Origin: Billgrantia montanilacus
GTDB lineage: Bacteria; Pseudomonadota; Gammaproteobacteria; Pseudomonadales; Halomonadaceae
Reading direction: 5' to 3'
DNA length: 64,000 nt
NCBI RefSeq assembly: GCF_003336675.1
Contig: NZ_QPII01000007.1
Span: 143,846-207,845 of the forward strand
Below are positions 27,327 to 43,121 of this stretch, one piece after another. The position numbers and the translations under genes are program-made. Under the pieces are notes generated by a model. That model was not told the DNA's origin. It saw only the letters and a list, made by a program, of their open reading frames with translations, and ran no database searches. Every line of letters starts with the position of its first letter. The stretch's first letter is position 1.

Positions 27327-29441
27327 ATGATACAGATGATTCGCGTAATGGCAGGGCTCTGCCTGCTGGCAGTGTCCTCGGTGGCGCTGGCGGCGACGGC
27401 ATTGACCGATTTGAATTTTCGTCAGGGCGAGAGCGGGGAGCTCCAGGTTGACCTGACGTTCAGTGACGGTGTGCCGGAGGTTCGCGGCTATCGACTGGAC
27501 GAGCCGGCGCGGCTGACCATCGACCTGGTCGATACCGCCAACTGGCTGGATCAGCGACGGATGGCGCTGGGGATTGGGGGCGTCGAGCAGGTCACCGCCA
27601 TTGAGGCGGGGTCGCGCACCCGCCTGGTATTCAACCTCGAGGGCCCGCTGCCCTATGACACCGCCCAGCAGGGCGATCGCCTCAGGCTCTCCATCGGCGG
27701 TGGGGCCGCCGCGCCGAGGGTGACGGCCGCACAGCAGCCGGAGCCTCGCCCGGCGGCACCGGCACCCGTCAGCGGCAGGCCTGTGATTGAAGATATCGAC
27801 TTTCGTCGCGGCGAAGGCGGCTCGGGACGGCTGATCGTCACCTTCGACCGCGCTGGGGTCGATGCGCGGGTGAGGGAGGCGGGGCGCAGCCGTATCGTTG
27901 CCGAAATGCGCGACGTGGAACTTCCGGCATCCCATGACCAGGTGCTCGACGTCAGCGACTTCAACACGCCGCTGCGTCGCATTACCCCGCGGGCAGGTCG
28001 TGATGGTGTGACCTTCGATATTGAAGGCAGCGGCGAGTTCGCCTTGCTCTCCACCCAGAGCGGCCGGCAGCTGACCATCGAGGCGCAGCCGGTAACCCAG
28101 GCCGAGCGCGACCAGCGAGTGCGTCAGCAATTCCCCTATACCGGTGAGCGTATCACCCTCAATTTTCAGGATATCGAGGTCCGCTCGGTGCTGGCGGTCA
28201 TCGCCGACTTCACCGGCCTCAATCTCGTCGCCAGCGATAGCGTGACCGGGCGTGTCACCCTCAACCTGCAGGACGTGCCCTGGGACCAGGCCCTCGACCT
28301 GGTGCTCAAGAGCCATGGCCTGGCCAGTCGCCAGGAGGGCAATGTCATCGTCGTGGCCCCTGCCAGCGAGCTGGCCAATATCGAGCGTCAGGAGATCGAG
28401 GCCAGGGCGCAGGTCGAAACGCTGGCACCGCTGGTTTCGGAGTACGTGGAGGTCAAGTACGCCCGGGCCGAGGATCTGGCCCAGCTGCTGCGCGGTGGCG
28501 ACGGCTTCGGGCTGCTCACCGAGCGTGGCCGGGTCGCGGTGGACCAGCGCACCAACATGCTGCTGATTCAGGACACCGCCGACCAGGTGCAGGAGATCCT
28601 GCGTACCCTCGACCGGCTCGACGTGGCGGTGCGTCAGGTGCAGATCGAGGCGCGCATCGTGATCGCGCGCGATGGCGTGACCCAGGAGCTCGGCGTCAAC
28701 TGGGGGGCCTCTTCCCGGGGAAGCAGCCGCCTGAACCTGGAGGGAGCCTCCTCGGGGAGCATGGTTTCCGGTACCGGCGAAGGGCTGGGTGGCCAGCGCG
28801 ACGGGCGCGGCGCCTTCACCGGGGAGTTCGACGACCCGAGCGGCAGCCGGTTCCAGCGCGGCGGGCTTGCCGTCGACCTGGGTAGTGCGAACCCCATGAC
28901 CAGCTTCGGCTTCGGGTACCTGTCGGGGGATATCCTCCTCGACCTGGAGCTCCGCGCCCTGGAGACCGAAAGCAGGAGCCAGACGATCTCCCAGCCGCGC
29001 ATCATCACGGCCAACCAGCGCACGGCGGTCATTCGCCAGGGGGAGGAGCGTGCCTTCCAGACCGTCAGTGACAACGTGCCGCAGATCGAATTCAAGGAAG
29101 CCGTGCTCTCCCTGGAGGTCACGCCGCAGATCACACCGGACAATCGCATCATCATGGATCTGGTGGTGACCAACGACAGCTTCCGGGATGTGGCGGCGGG
29201 CGAACCGCCCATCGATACCAGCAGCATCGAGACCCAGGTCCTGGTCGATAACGGTGAAACCGTGGTGCTTGGCGGCATACTGACCACCGAGCAGCTGAAC
29301 CGACTGGCGAAGACGCCCTTCTTCGGTGACCTGCCTGTGCTGGGAAGGCTTTTCCGGTACAATGAGGAAAGCAGCCAGAAAGTCGAGCTGCTGGTTTTCA
29401 TTACTCCACGGATACTCGAAGACGGTCTGGCGATTCGTTGA
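27327..29441 (+). CDS. pilQ: Type IV pilus secretin PilQ
   Basis: A 704-aa outer-membrane secretin. Signal peptide ([15 protein letters not shown]), two AMIN peptidoglycan-binding domains (about 30-270), a secretin/TonB short N domain ([26 protein letters not shown]), an N1 domain and the C-terminal secretin core ([35 protein letters not shown]). The gene is last in pilMNOPQ; its stop overlaps the aroK start (TGATG), the usual coupling of the pilus operon to aroK-aroB. Confidence 0.96.
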   Translation: MIQMIRVMAGLCLLAVSSVALAATALTDLNFRQGESGELQVDLTFSDGVPEVRGYRLDEPARLTIDLVDTANWLDQRRMALGIGGVEQVTAIEAGSRTRLVFNLEGPLPYDTAQQGDRLRLSIGGGAAAPRVTAAQQPEPRPAAPAPVSGRPVIEDIDFRRGEGGSGRLIVTFDRAGVDARVREAGRSRIVAEMRDVELPASHDQVLDVSDFNTPLRRITPRAGRDGVTFDIEGSGEFALLSTQSGRQLTIEAQPVTQAERDQRVRQQFPYTGERITLNFQDIEVRSVLAVIADFTGLNLVASDSVTGRVTLNLQDVPWDQALDLVLKSHGLASRQEGNVIVVAPASELANIERQEIEARAQVETLAPLVSEYVEVKYARAEDLAQLLRGGDGFGLLTERGRVAVDQRTNMLLIQDTADQVQEILRTLDRLDVAVRQVQIEARIVIARDGVTQELGVNWGASSRGSSRLNLEGASSGSMVSGTGEGLGGQRDGRGAFTGEFDDPSGSRFQRGGLAVDLGSANPMTSFGFGYLSGDILLDLELRALETESRSQTISQPRIITANQRTAVIRQGEERAFQTVSDNVPQIEFKEAVLSLEVTPQITPDNRIIMDLVVTNDSFRDVAAGEPPIDTSSIETQVLVDNGETVVLGGILTTEQLNRLAKTPFFGDLPVLGRLFRYNEESSQKVELLVFITPRILEDGLAIR

Positions 29442-29983
29442 TGCAGGATTTGCCCAATCTGATACTGGTCGGTCCCATGGGGGCCGGCAAAAGTACCATC
29501 GGCCGCCTTCTGGCGGCCGAGCTGTCACGTGAGTTCTTTGATAGCGACCACGAGATACAGTCTCGCTGCGGCGCAGATATCCCCTGGATCTTCGACGTCG
29601 AGGGCGAAGCCGGTTTCCGTCAGCGCGAAGCGCAGATGATCGAGGAACTGACCCAGCTCGAGGCCGTGGTGCTCGCGACGGGCGGTGGTGCCGTGCTGCG
29701 CGAGGAGAATCGTCGCCGCCTGCGCGAACGGGGCACCGTGGTCTACCTGTACACCACCGTAGAGCAGCAGCTCAAGCGGGTGGCCAAGGACCGCAATCGC
29801 CCCCTCTTGCAGCGTCCCGACCGGGAAGCGACACTGCGCGAGATGTTCGAGCTGAGAGACCCGCTTTACCGCGCCACCGCCGATGTCGTGGTGCGTACCG
29901 ACCGGCGCAGCCCTCGCGCCGTGGTCAACGAGATCGTGCGTCGCATCCAGCGGCTGGTCGACCCCTTTCAAGCCAAGGCCTGA
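29441..29983 (+). CDS. aroK: Shikimate kinase
   Basis: A 180-aa P-loop kinase phosphorylating shikimate. Walker A is GPMGAGKST (about 10-18), the shikimate site [11 protein letters not shown], and [11 protein letters not shown] and RPLL(Q)RPD (lid) follow. The start overlaps the pilQ stop by 1 nt and aroB follows after 5 nt. Confidence 0.96.
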   Translation: MQDLPNLILVGPMGAGKSTIGRLLAAELSREFFDSDHEIQSRCGADIPWIFDVEGEAGFRQREAQMIEELTQLEAVVLATGGGAVLREENRRRLRERGTVVYLYTTVEQQLKRVAKDRNRPLLQRPDREATLREMFELRDPLYRATADVVVRTDRRSPRAVVNEIVRRIQRLVDPFQAKA

Positions 29984-29988
29984 AGCCC

Positions 29989-31122
29989 ATGACTCTGACG
30001 TCATCCCCCGCTCCCCAGCGCAGCCTCCAGGTCGCGTTGGGCGAGCGCAGCTACCCTATCCATATCGGTCCCGGCATGCTGGGCGACTCCACCTGGCTGT
30101 CGCCCCATCTCGCTGGCCGCCAGGTCATGATCGTGACCAACGAGACAGTGGCCCCCCGTTATCTGGCGCGCTGTCGCCAAGGGCTTCCCGAGGGGCTCGA
30201 GGTCGAGGAGCTTGTCTTGCCCGATGGCGAGGCAACCAAGACGCTGGAGAGCGTGAGCCGGATCTGGGACGCCCTGCTGGCGGCCGGGTTCAATCGCCGC
30301 TGCACGCTGATCGCCCTGGGTGGCGGGGTGATCGGCGACATGGTCGGCTTCGCGGCTGCCTGCTATCAGCGTGGCGTGGCCTTCATCCAGGTGCCGACCA
30401 CCCTGCTTTCCCAGGTGGACTCCTCGGTGGGCGGCAAGACCGGTGTGAACCACCCGCGCGGCAAGAACATGATCGGGGCCTTCTGGCAGCCCCAGGCGGT
30501 GCTGATCGATACCGATACCCTGCTGAGTCTGCCGCCCCGGGAGCTGTCGGCGGGCCTCGCCGAGGTGATCAAGTATGGCCTGATCCGCGATGCCGGTTTC
30601 CTCGGCTGGCTCGAGGAGAACATGACAGCGCTGCGTGATCTGGATGCGGCGGCGTTGACTCAGGCCATCGAGCGCAGCTGCACGATCAAGGCGGAGATCG
30701 TCGCCGAGGATGAAACCGAGCAGGGCGTGCGAGCCCTGCTCAACCTTGGGCACACCTTCGGTCATGCCATCGAGGCTCACCAGGGCTACGGCAACTGGCT
30801 TCACGGCGAGGCCGTGGGTACCGGAATGTTGATGGCGGCCGAACTGTCGCAGCGACTCGGTTGGCTCTCCGCTGCGGAAGTGGCGCGGACCGCTGCCGTC
30901 ATCGAAGCCGCCGGCCTGCCGCTGTCGGCGCCGGCGGATATGGCGGCCGAGGACTTTCTCGATCTCATGCGGCTGGACAAGAAGAATGTGGACAGCCGTC
31001 TGCGTCTGGTCCTGCTGCGCGGACTGGGCGATGCGCGGCTCGATGACGAGACGCCCCGCGAGCTGCTGACAGAGTTGCTGGCTACTTTTCCGCGCCACGG
31101 ATCCCTTCCCGTGCCTGAATAA
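29989..31122 (+). CDS. aroB: 3-dehydroquinate synthase
   Basis: A 377-aa NAD-dependent enzyme converting DAHP to dehydroquinate, step two of the shikimate pathway. NAD-binding [47 protein letters not shown] and [11 protein letters not shown] (metal-binding histidine and glutamate region) are present. A terminator hairpin follows. Together with aroK and aroF, three shikimate enzymes are in the window. Confidence 0.96.
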   Translation: MTLTSSPAPQRSLQVALGERSYPIHIGPGMLGDSTWLSPHLAGRQVMIVTNETVAPRYLARCRQGLPEGLEVEELVLPDGEATKTLESVSRIWDALLAAGFNRRCTLIALGGGVIGDMVGFAAACYQRGVAFIQVPTTLLSQVDSSVGGKTGVNHPRGKNMIGAFWQPQAVLIDTDTLLSLPPRELSAGLAEVIKYGLIRDAGFLGWLEENMTALRDLDAAALTQAIERSCTIKAEIVAEDETEQGVRALLNLGHTFGHAIEAHQGYGNWLHGEAVGTGMLMAAELSQRLGWLSAAEVARTAAVIEAAGLPLSAPADMAAEDFLDLMRLDKKNVDSRLRLVLLRGLGDARLDDETPRELLTELLATFPRHGSLPVPE

Positions 31123-31154
31123 AGCAAGACGCGTCGATCCCCGACTTTGAGCAT

Positions 31155-31190
31155 GCAACGCCCGTCTGCGACGGGCGTTGCCGTTTCTGT
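31155..31190 (+). terminator. Terminator of the pil-aro operon
   Basis: GCAACGCCCGT (31155-31165) and ACGGGCGTTGC (31171-31181) form an 11-bp stem; CGTTTCTGTT gives a modest U-rich tail. Confidence 0.75.
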
Positions 31191-31559
31191 TGCCCGCCGC
31201 CATGCAGGGAAGCAATAAATCTGTATGCCTTATGCCGTATCGGTATGGGGAAAAATGGCGGCATTAGACTAAAGTCTATGTCGGTCGATTGCGCCGTTTG
31301 AAAATCGTTTATGGCGAGTGCAAGTCATTGAACTACAGGATTTTTTCCTGCTTTTTGTTGGGGCAAGTTGCGGATTTGGCGGGAATTTTCAGGGGGGCGG
31401 GAAGAGGGCGGGAATTGCGCGTCACGCCCTGGAATGTCTATGCTGGGCGTCCTTTTTCTCACGGCAGCAGCCACCGCTTTTTTGTCCATAATCAATAAAA
31501 AACCGAAAAGAATACAAATCTGCTGCTGCTAAGTCAATAGTCTTTTTTGAGGCACGCCC
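31191..31559 (+). promoter_or_regulatory. gltB upstream region with TAGACTAAAGTCTA palindrome
   Basis: This 369-nt gene-free stretch is AT-richer than its surroundings. It holds a 14-nt palindrome TAGACT-AA-AGTCTA (31265-31278), polypurine/polypyrimidine runs and an AT-rich segment with CATAAT (31487-31492) close to gltB. I see no convincing sigma54 box and no open frame with an RBS. It is probably the gltBD promoter and operator region. Confidence 0.5.
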
Positions 31560-34500
31560 ATGAACAGAGGCCTTCATCATCCCGGTGAGTTTCGCGACAA
31601 CTGTGGCTTCGGCCTGATCGCCCATATGGAAGGGCAGGCCAGCCACGATCTGCTCCGGACGGCTATCGAGTCCCTGACCTGCATGACCCATCGTGGCGGT
31701 ATCGCCGCCGATGGCAAGACCGGCGATGGCTGTGGCCTGCTGTTCAAGATGCCAGGTGCCTTCATGCGTGAGGTGGCATCAGAGGCGCTCGGCGTCACCC
31801 TGGGTGAGCGTTTCGCCGTCGGTGCGATCTTCCTGCCCGACGATGACGCCAAGGAGGCCCGGGCTCGCGGTATCCTCGAGGGTGAGCTGCGTGCCTGTGG
31901 GCTGGTCATTCGGGGCTGGCGCGACGTCCCGGTGGATCCGTCCTTCTGCGGCCCCATGGCGCTGGAGTGCCTGCCGCGCATCCGTCACCTGTTCGTCGAG
32001 CCGGGCAAGCTGAGCGATCCCGAGCGCTTCGACGTCGACCTGTTCATGGCTCGGCGCCGCGCCGAGCAGATGCTGCGCGACGAGGAAGATTTCTACGTTT
32101 GTTCCCTTTCCTCCGAGGTGGTCTCCTACAAGGGGCTGGTGATGCCGGTGGACCTGCCGGCCTTCTATCATGACCTGGGCGACGAGCGCCTGGAGACGGC
32201 CATCTGTGTCTTTCACCAGCGCTTCTCGACCAATACAGCGCCGCGCTGGCCGCTGGCGCAGCCGTTCCGTCTGCTGGCCCACAATGGCGAAATCAACACC
32301 ATTGAGGCAAACCGCGGCTGGGCCAACTCGCGCAAGGAGAACTTCGTCAACGATCGGCTGCCCGATATCGCCGAGCTGGACGAGGTCGTCAATACCGTTG
32401 GTTCCGACTCCTCGAGCATGGACAACATGCTGGAAGTGCTGCTGATGGGCGGCATGGAGCTGCATCGTGCGGTACGCATGATGGTGCCGCCGGCCTGGCA
32501 GAACGTGGAGACCATGGGCGGCGAGCTGCGGGCCTTCTATGAATACAACTCCATGCACATGGAGCCCTGGGACGGCCCCGCCGGCGTGGTGATGACCGAC
32601 GGGCGGCAGGCGATCTGCATGCTCGATCGCAACGGCCTGCGCCCGGCGCGCTGGGTCATCACCAAGAACGGCTACATTACCCTGGCCTCCGAGATTGGTA
32701 CCTACGGCTACAAGCCGGAAGACGTCGTGGCCAAGGGGCGCGTTGGGCCGGGTCAGATACTCGCCGTGGACACCCAGACCGGCGAAGTACTGCATACCGC
32801 CGATATCGATGAGCGGCTGAAGTCCGCCTACCCCTACAAGCGTTGGCTGAAGGAGGAGGCACATTACCTTGAATCCGCGCTGACCGAGCTCGCCAGCTTT
32901 CAGAACATGGATCATGAGGCGGTCAAGACCTGGCAGAAGATGTTCCAGGTCAGCTTCGAGGAGCGCGATCAGGTGCTGCGCCCCCTGGCCGAGAGCGGTC
33001 AGGAAGCGGTCGGCTCCATGGGCGACGACACGCCCATGGCGGTTCTGTCCCGCAAGCATCGGCTGCTGACCGATTACTTCCGCCAGAAGTTCGCGCAGGT
33101 CACCAACCCGGCCATCGACCCGCTGCGCGAATCGATCGTGATGTCGCTTGAGACCTGCATCGGGCCCGAGCTCAATGTCTTCAAGGCCACACCGGAGCAC
33201 GCGCACCGCATCATCCTCACCACGCCGGTGCTGTCGCCCCGCAAGTTCACCGCACTGCTCGAGCAGGACGATCCGACCTTCGCCAGCCAAGTGCTGACGC
33301 TGGGCTATGATCCCGAGCGGGTCGGGCTCAAGGCGGCGCTCGTCGAGCTGTGCCGTCAAGCCGAAGCTGCGGTGCACGACGGCAAGGTGATCCTGGTGCT
33401 GTCGGACGCCAATCTCGACAAGGGGCATCTACCGATCCATGCGGCCCTGGCGGTCGGAGCCGTGCATCATCACCTGGGCAAGCTGGCGATGCGTCCGCGG
33501 GCCAATATCGTGGTGGAGACCGGCTATGCCCGCGATGCCCACCAGATGGCGGTGCTGTTTGGCGTGGGCGCCACCGCGGTGTTCCCGTGGCTCGCCTATC
33601 AGGTCATGGCCGACATGCATCGTACCGGCGAGCTGACCGGCAGCCCGGCGGATGCTCGCGAGAACTACCGCAAGGGGATGCAGAAGGGCCTCTACAAGAT
33701 CCTTTCCAAGATGGGTATCTCGACGCTCGCTTCCTATCGCGGCTCCCAGCTGTTCGAAGCGGTGGGGCTGCACTCGGAGGTGATGGACCTGTGCTTCAGC
33801 GGCATGGCCTCACGCATCGAGGGCGCCGGCTTCGCCGAGCTGCAGCTGCAGCAGGAGCTGCTGGCGCGGGATGCCTGGACGCCCCGCAAGGGTATCTCCC
33901 AGGGCGGCCTGATGAAGTATGTGCACGACCATGAGTACCACGCCTATAACCCGGACGTGGTGATGGCCCTGCAGCAGGCCGTGCAGGAGGGTGACTACGC
34001 CAAGTGGAAGAAATTCGCCGCGCTGGTCAACGAGCGCTCGCCCGCCACCCTGCGTGACCTGCTCAGGCTCAAGCCGTCCGAATCGCCGTTGTCGCTGGAC
34101 GAGGTTGAAACGGTCGAGGAACTGATACCTCGCTTCGACAGCGCCGGCATGTCGCTGGGCGCCCTGTCGCCCGAGGCCCACGAGGCGCTGGCCCAGGCCA
34201 TGAACGAGGCCGGCGGGCGCTCCAACTCCGGCGAGGGCGGTGAGGATCCCTCTCGTTATGGAACCATTCGCAGCTCCAAGATCAAGCAGATTGCTTCGGG
34301 CCGATTCGGCGTCACCCCGGCCTACCTGGTCAATGCCGACGTGCTGCAGATCAAGGTGGCCCAGGGTGCCAAGCCCGGCGAGGGCGGCCAGCTGCCCGGC
34401 GGCAAGGTCAACGACCTGATCGCACGGCTGCGCTACTCGGTGCCCGGCGTGACGCTGATCTCGCCACCGCCGCACCACGACATCTACTCCATCGAGGACC

Positions 34501-36011
34501 TGGCGCAGCTGATCTTCGACCTCAAGCAGGTCAACCCGGAAGCGCAGGTGTCGGTGAAGCTGGTCTCCGAACCGGGTATCGGCACCATTGCCACCGGCGT
34601 GGCCAAGGCCTATGCCGACCTGATTACCGTGTCGGGCTACGACGGTGGCACCGCGGCGAGCCCGCTGACCTCGATCAAGCACGCCGGCTCTCCTTGGGAA
34701 CTGGGCCTGCCGGAGGTGCACCAGGCGCTGCGCATCAACGGCCTGCGTGACAAGATTCGCCTGCAGACCGACGGCGGCCTCAAGACCGGTCTCGACGTGG
34801 TCAAGGCGGCGATCCTCGGGGCCGAGAGCTTCGGCTTCGGCACGGCGCCGATGGTGGCCCTGGGCTGCAAGTACCTGCGCATCTGCCACCTCAACAACTG
34901 CGCCACCGGCGTCGCTACCCAGCACCAATACCTGCGCGACGAGCATTTCCGCGGCACCGTGGACATGGTCAAGAATTACTTCCGTTTCATCGCTGATGAA
35001 GTGCGTGAGCTGCTGGCGATGATGGGGGTGCGCCGGCTGACCGACCTGATCGGTCGCACCGACCTTCTCGAGGCGTTGGAGGGCGAGACCGCTTCCCAGC
35101 GCAAGCTCGACCTTTCGCCGCTGCTGACCAACGACTTCGTGCCGACGGATGCACCGCAGTTCTGCCAGGTCAGCCGCAACGTGCCCCATGACCCGGGCGC
35201 CAAGAACCAGGAAGTGCTGGGGGCCATCGAGCAGGCCATCGCCGACAGGAGTGGTGGCGAGTTCAGCTTCACCATCACCAACTGCGACCGTTCGGTGCCC
35301 GCGCTCTCCTCCGGTGCGGTGGCCAAGCACTACGGCGAGGCCGGGCTCGAGGACGCCCCGATCACGCTGCGTTTCGAGGGTGTGGCCGGCCAGAGCTTCG
35401 GCGTATGGAACGCACGCGGCCTGCACCTCTATCTGGAAGGCGATGCCAACGACTATGTCGGCAAGGGCATGAACGGTGGCAAGGTGGTGATCACCCCGCC
35501 GAAGGGCAGCCGCTTCGCCAGCCACGAGACCGCCATTATCGGCAATACCTGCCTGTACGGTGCCACCGGCGGCAGGTTGTTCGCCGCCGGCACTGCGGGG
35601 GAGCGCTTCGGCGTGCGCAACTCCGGTGCCCATGCGGTGATCGAAGGCGCCGGCGACCACTGCTGCGAGTACATGACCGGCGGGATGATCTGTGTGCTAG
35701 GCGAGACCGGCGTCAACTTCGGTGCCGGCATGACCGGCGGTTTCGCCTACGTGCTTGACGAGGATCGCTCCTTCGTCGATCGCTACAACCATGAGCTGGT
35801 GGAAATCCACCGGGTCAATACCGAGGCCATGGAGGCCTATCGGCGTCACCTGCGGGAAGTCATCGAGGAGTTCGTTGCCGAGACCGGGTCTGCCCGGGGG
35901 CGCGAGCTGCTCGACGATTTTAGCGACTACGTGCGTCATTTCTGGCTGGTCAAGCCCAAGGCGGCAAGCCTGGGCAGCCTGCTCGACGAATCCCGTAGGC
36001 GCCCCGAGTAA
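31560..36011 (+). CDS. gltB: Glutamate synthase (NADPH) large subunit
   Basis: 1483 aa. Combines 2-oxoglutarate and glutamine into two glutamates. The class II amidotransferase domain starts at Cys15 ([11 protein letters not shown]) after a short propeptide. The central domain, the FMN-binding synthase domain ([37 protein letters not shown]) with 3Fe-4S cysteines in [19 protein letters not shown], and the C-terminal beta-helix ([17 protein letters not shown]) follow in order. GAGG precedes the ATG. gltD starts 24 nt downstream. Confidence 0.97.
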   Translation: MNRGLHHPGEFRDNCGFGLIAHMEGQASHDLLRTAIESLTCMTHRGGIAADGKTGDGCGLLFKMPGAFMREVASEALGVTLGERFAVGAIFLPDDDAKEARARGILEGELRACGLVIRGWRDVPVDPSFCGPMALECLPRIRHLFVEPGKLSDPERFDVDLFMARRRAEQMLRDEEDFYVCSLSSEVVSYKGLVMPVDLPAFYHDLGDERLETAICVFHQRFSTNTAPRWPLAQPFRLLAHNGEINTIEANRGWANSRKENFVNDRLPDIAELDEVVNTVGSDSSSMDNMLEVLLMGGMELHRAVRMMVPPAWQNVETMGGELRAFYEYNSMHMEPWDGPAGVVMTDGRQAICMLDRNGLRPARWVITKNGYITLASEIGTYGYKPEDVVAKGRVGPGQILAVDTQTGEVLHTADIDERLKSAYPYKRWLKEEAHYLESALTELASFQNMDHEAVKTWQKMFQVSFEERDQVLRPLAESGQEAVGSMGDDTPMAVLSRKHRLLTDYFRQKFAQVTNPAIDPLRESIVMSLETCIGPELNVFKATPEHAHRIILTTPVLSPRKFTALLEQDDPTFASQVLTLGYDPERVGLKAALVELCRQAEAAVHDGKVILVLSDANLDKGHLPIHAALAVGAVHHHLGKLAMRPRANIVVETGYARDAHQMAVLFGVGATAVFPWLAYQVMADMHRTGELTGSPADARENYRKGMQKGLYKILSKMGISTLASYRGSQLFEAVGLHSEVMDLCFSGMASRIEGAGFAELQLQQELLARDAWTPRKGISQGGLMKYVHDHEYHAYNPDVVMALQQAVQEGDYAKWKKFAALVNERSPATLRDLLRLKPSESPLSLDEVETVEELIPRFDSAGMSLGALSPEAHEALAQAMNEAGGRSNSGEGGEDPSRYGTIRSSKIKQIASGRFGVTPAYLVNADVLQIKVAQGAKPGEGGQLPGGKVNDLIARLRYSVPGVTLISPPPHHDIYSIEDLAQLIFDLKQVNPEAQVSVKLVSEPGIGTIATGVAKAYADLITVSGYDGGTAASPLTSIKHAGSPWELGLPEVHQALRINGLRDKIRLQTDGGLKTGLDVVKAAILGAESFGFGTAPMVALGCKYLRICHLNNCATGVATQHQYLRDEHFRGTVDMVKNYFRFIADEVRELLAMMGVRRLTDLIGRTDLLEALEGETASQRKLDLSPLLTNDFVPTDAPQFCQVSRNVPHDPGAKNQEVLGAIEQAIADRSGGEFSFTITNCDRSVPALSSGAVAKHYGEAGLEDAPITLRFEGVAGQSFGVWNARGLHLYLEGDANDYVGKGMNGGKVVITPPKGSRFASHETAIIGNTCLYGATGGRLFAAGTAGERFGVRNSGAHAVIEGAGDHCCEYMTGGMICVLGETGVNFGAGMTGGFAYVLDEDRSFVDRYNHELVEIHRVNTEAMEAYRRHLREVIEEFVAETGSARGRELLDDFSDYVRHFWLVKPKAASLGSLLDESRRRPE

Positions 36012-37457
<1,446 letters not shown>

Positions 37458-37491
37458 GCGCTGCCAAGTGCTTCGCCTTTCGCGGCAATCG

Positions 37492-37517
37492 CCCCGGCCA
37501 TGTGCCGGGGTGTTTTC
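37492..37517 (+). terminator. Terminator of gltBD
   Basis: CCCCGGC (37492-37498), loop CATGT, GCCGGGG (37504-37510), then TGTTTTC. Confidence 0.8.
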
Positions 37518-37585
37518 GTCCTGCGCCATCCTTTTCTAGACTTCAGGCAGGTTCTAGACAGCGTACAGTCAAGCGAGGAGCGAGC

Positions 37586-38140
37586 TTGGACGAGACGCGA
37601 AAGGAGCTGGGGCTGGAGAGCGCGCAAGGCGGACCGGTTGCCCCGGAGCGCAGGATTTTTGCCGATGACGGACGCATCCCCAACAGTCGGCTGGCGACGC
37701 TGCACTTTCATTCGCGGGGAGTGAACCCGGTGCTCGACCGCGATGCCATCGCCGAGCACTTCGAGCGGTTGTTCGCTGCCAATGGCTGGCAGCCGAGCTG
37801 GCGCGGCGGTGTCTACGACTACCACCACTATCACTCCATCACCCATGAGGCGTTCGGTGTGCTGTCGGGGTGGGGCAAGCTGCGCCTGGGCGGCGAGCGG
37901 GGCGATGATGTCGAGCTGCGCACTGGCGATGCCCTGGTGCTGCCGGCGGGCACCGGCCACTGCCATCTCGAGTCGAGCGATGACTTCCTGCTGCTGGCGG
38001 CCTACCCCGAAGACCAGCGCGAGCTCGACCTGCTACCCGCCGACCCGGTCGAGCACTTTGCTGCAGTGGCCCGTATCGTCAAGGTCTCGATACCCCCTTG
38101 CGATCCGCTGGGTGGCGACACCGGGCGCTGGTGGTCGTGA
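37586..38140 (+). CDS. YjlB-like cupin protein
   Basis: A 184-aa single-domain cupin. Motif 1 is HYHSITHEAFGVLSGWGKLRLGG and motif 2 GDALVLPAGTGHCHLESS, with the metal-binding histidines. The opening segment with PNSRLATLHFHSRGVNP resembles YjlB proteins, whose function is unknown. No ATG fits; a TTG at 37586 (LDETRKELGLES) has GAGGAG 6 nt upstream. It stands alone between gltBD and pyrG. Confidence 0.72.
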   Translation: MDETRKELGLESAQGGPVAPERRIFADDGRIPNSRLATLHFHSRGVNPVLDRDAIAEHFERLFAANGWQPSWRGGVYDYHHYHSITHEAFGVLSGWGKLRLGGERGDDVELRTGDALVLPAGTGHCHLESSDDFLLLAAYPEDQRELDLLPADPVEHFAAVARIVKVSIPPCDPLGGDTGRWWS

Positions 38141-38232
38141 CCCGCGGCGTAACGGCCTCGAAATTGAGCCATTGGTCGTAATCTGCTAGTCTGTCGTCCC
38201 ATCCTGGCGCAGCTTCCTGCCGCGCCTCATGA

Positions 38233-40784
<2,552 letters not shown>

Positions 40785-40822
40785 TACTCACTGACTCACT
40801 CAACGCTGATTCATAAGACTGA

Positions 40823-42139
<1,317 letters not shown>

Positions 42140-42196
42140 GCCATTGTGGCAGTACTCACTATTGAGTAGCCAGCCGACGACATTGACTACACGGCT

Positions 42197-42214
42197 TGTA
42201 GGAAATCACCTACA
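42197..42214 (+). promoter_or_regulatory. GacA/UvrY-box-like upstream activating palindrome
   Basis: TGTAGGAAATCACCTACA is an 18-nt palindrome of the form TGTARG-N6-CYTACA, matching the GacA/UvrY/VarA box (TGTAAG-N6-CTTACA). Its centre is about 182 bp before the predicted start of the GGA-rich RNA, the same unusual distance seen for GacA boxes of rsmY and rsmZ. Confidence 0.75.
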
Positions 42215-42248
42215 AAACGCCGACGTTCTAAGCTTAGTTTAAGGCAGG

Positions 42249-42280
42249 AAGATCGGCGTCATTGGCGTCGGTCTTTTTTT
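42249..42280 (+). terminator. Terminator of eno
   Basis: AAGATCGGCGTC (42249-42260) pairs with GGCGTCGGTCTT (42264-42275) through 12 pairs, three of them G-U, followed by seven Ts. Confidence 0.75.
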
Positions 42281-42353
42281 ATCATATTGTTTTTAAAGAA
42301 CATTATTTTAACGACTGCGCGTAAGTTAAGTTAGGATTGGTCGTTGAGTGCAG

Positions 42354-42381
42354 TTGCGTCCTCGTCGGGAAGTGCCACAAT
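42354..42381 (+). promoter_or_regulatory. Predicted sigma70 promoter of the CsrB-like RNA
   Basis: TTGCGT (42354-42359), 16-bp spacer, CACAAT (42376-42381); the transcript would begin near G42388. Confidence 0.55.
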
Positions 42382-42387
42382 ACGCTT

Positions 42388-42628
42388 GGGACAAGGGAGA
42401 GCGGGATAGCTCTCCGGCAGGATGCAAAACGGGATGCGTTAATGATGGTGCGCCCGGTGCGACAGGATGTCGCCTCCGGGCAGGGACGTTACCACTAGGA
42501 GTCCGGACGGAGGGACCCGTCCACAGGATAGCTGGGAGCCGGGCGGCCTGAGGGTCGCCTTTTCCGGTGGGACTCTTGCCGGTCTGAAAGGCAAAACGCC
42601 GGACGCGTCGACGTCCGGCGTTTTCTTT
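42388..42628 (+). ncRNA. CsrB/RsmZ-family regulatory small RNA (CsrA-sequestering)
   Basis: About 240 nt, not protein coding. Fourteen GGA trinucleotides occur between 42389 and 42572, many as AGGA, GGGA or CAGGAT, the CsrA/RsmA recognition core. Several sit in hairpin loops: GGAGAGC (42396-42402)/GCTCTCC (42409-42415) with loop GGGATA; GCGAC/GTCGC around AGGAT near 42459-42473; GGACGG (42505-42510)/CCGTCC (42517-42522) with loop AGGGAC. A 13-bp terminator stem, AAAACGCCGGACG (42593-42605) with CGTCCGGCGTTTT (42612-42624), ends it. A GacA-box-like site lies ~180 bp upstream. Such RNAs titrate CsrA to relieve translational repression; csrA is in this window. The 5' end is predicted. Confidence 0.85.
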
Positions 42629-42638
42629 TGCGTGCGGT

Positions 42639-42962
42639 TCAGCGTTCCAGGTGCTGAAGCTTGCCCGGCTTGCCATCCCACTCTTCGGCGTCGGCTGGCG
42701 GGTCCTTCTTCTCGGCAATATTGGGCCAGACTTCGGACAGTTCGGCATTGATGGCGATGAACTCCTCCTGCCCTTCCGGCAATTCGTCCTCGGCGAAGAT
42801 CGCTTCCGCCGGGCATTCCGGCTCGCACAGGGCGCAGTCGATGCACTCGTCCGGGTGGATGACCAGGAAGTTGGGGCCTTCGTAGAAACAGTCCACCGGG
42901 CAGACTTCGACACAGTCGGTGTACTTGCACTTGATGCAGTTCTCGGTGACGACAAATGTCAT
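42639..42962 (-). CDS. fdxA: 7Fe ferredoxin FdxA
   Basis: A 107-aa ferredoxin with one 3Fe-4S and one 4Fe-4S cluster: cysteines in [19 protein letters not shown] (9, 12, 17, 21, 25) and [13 protein letters not shown] (40, 43, 46, 50). The C-terminal extension of ~50 residues is typical. GGAGGGAGA precedes the ATG. The strong hairpin that ends the convergent CsrB-like RNA can serve as its terminator too. Confidence 0.95.
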   Translation of the reverse strand: MTFVVTENCIKCKYTDCVEVCPVDCFYEGPNFLVIHPDECIDCALCEPECPAEAIFAEDELPEGQEEFIAINAELSEVWPNIAEKKDPPADAEEWDGKPGKLQHLER

Positions 42963-43018
42963 GCCTGTCTCCCTCCTCGGGGCCGGGGTGTGCGGTGCCC
43001 GGTCTGGTGATGATTGAG

Positions 43019-43040
43019 CATCAGGTTAATAGGCCTGATG
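43019..43040. other. Inverted repeat upstream of fdxA
   Basis: CATCAGG (43019-43025) and CCTGATG (43034-43040) flank AATAGG-type AT-rich sequence in the fdxA leader/promoter region. It could be an operator or leader hairpin. Confidence 0.35.
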
Positions 43041-43121
43041 GTTATAAAAAATTCCGTTTATATAATCTGTGATCGGAGAAATGCTTCATTCTAGTCATGC
43101 GCCACGGTGGGAGCAAGCCGG

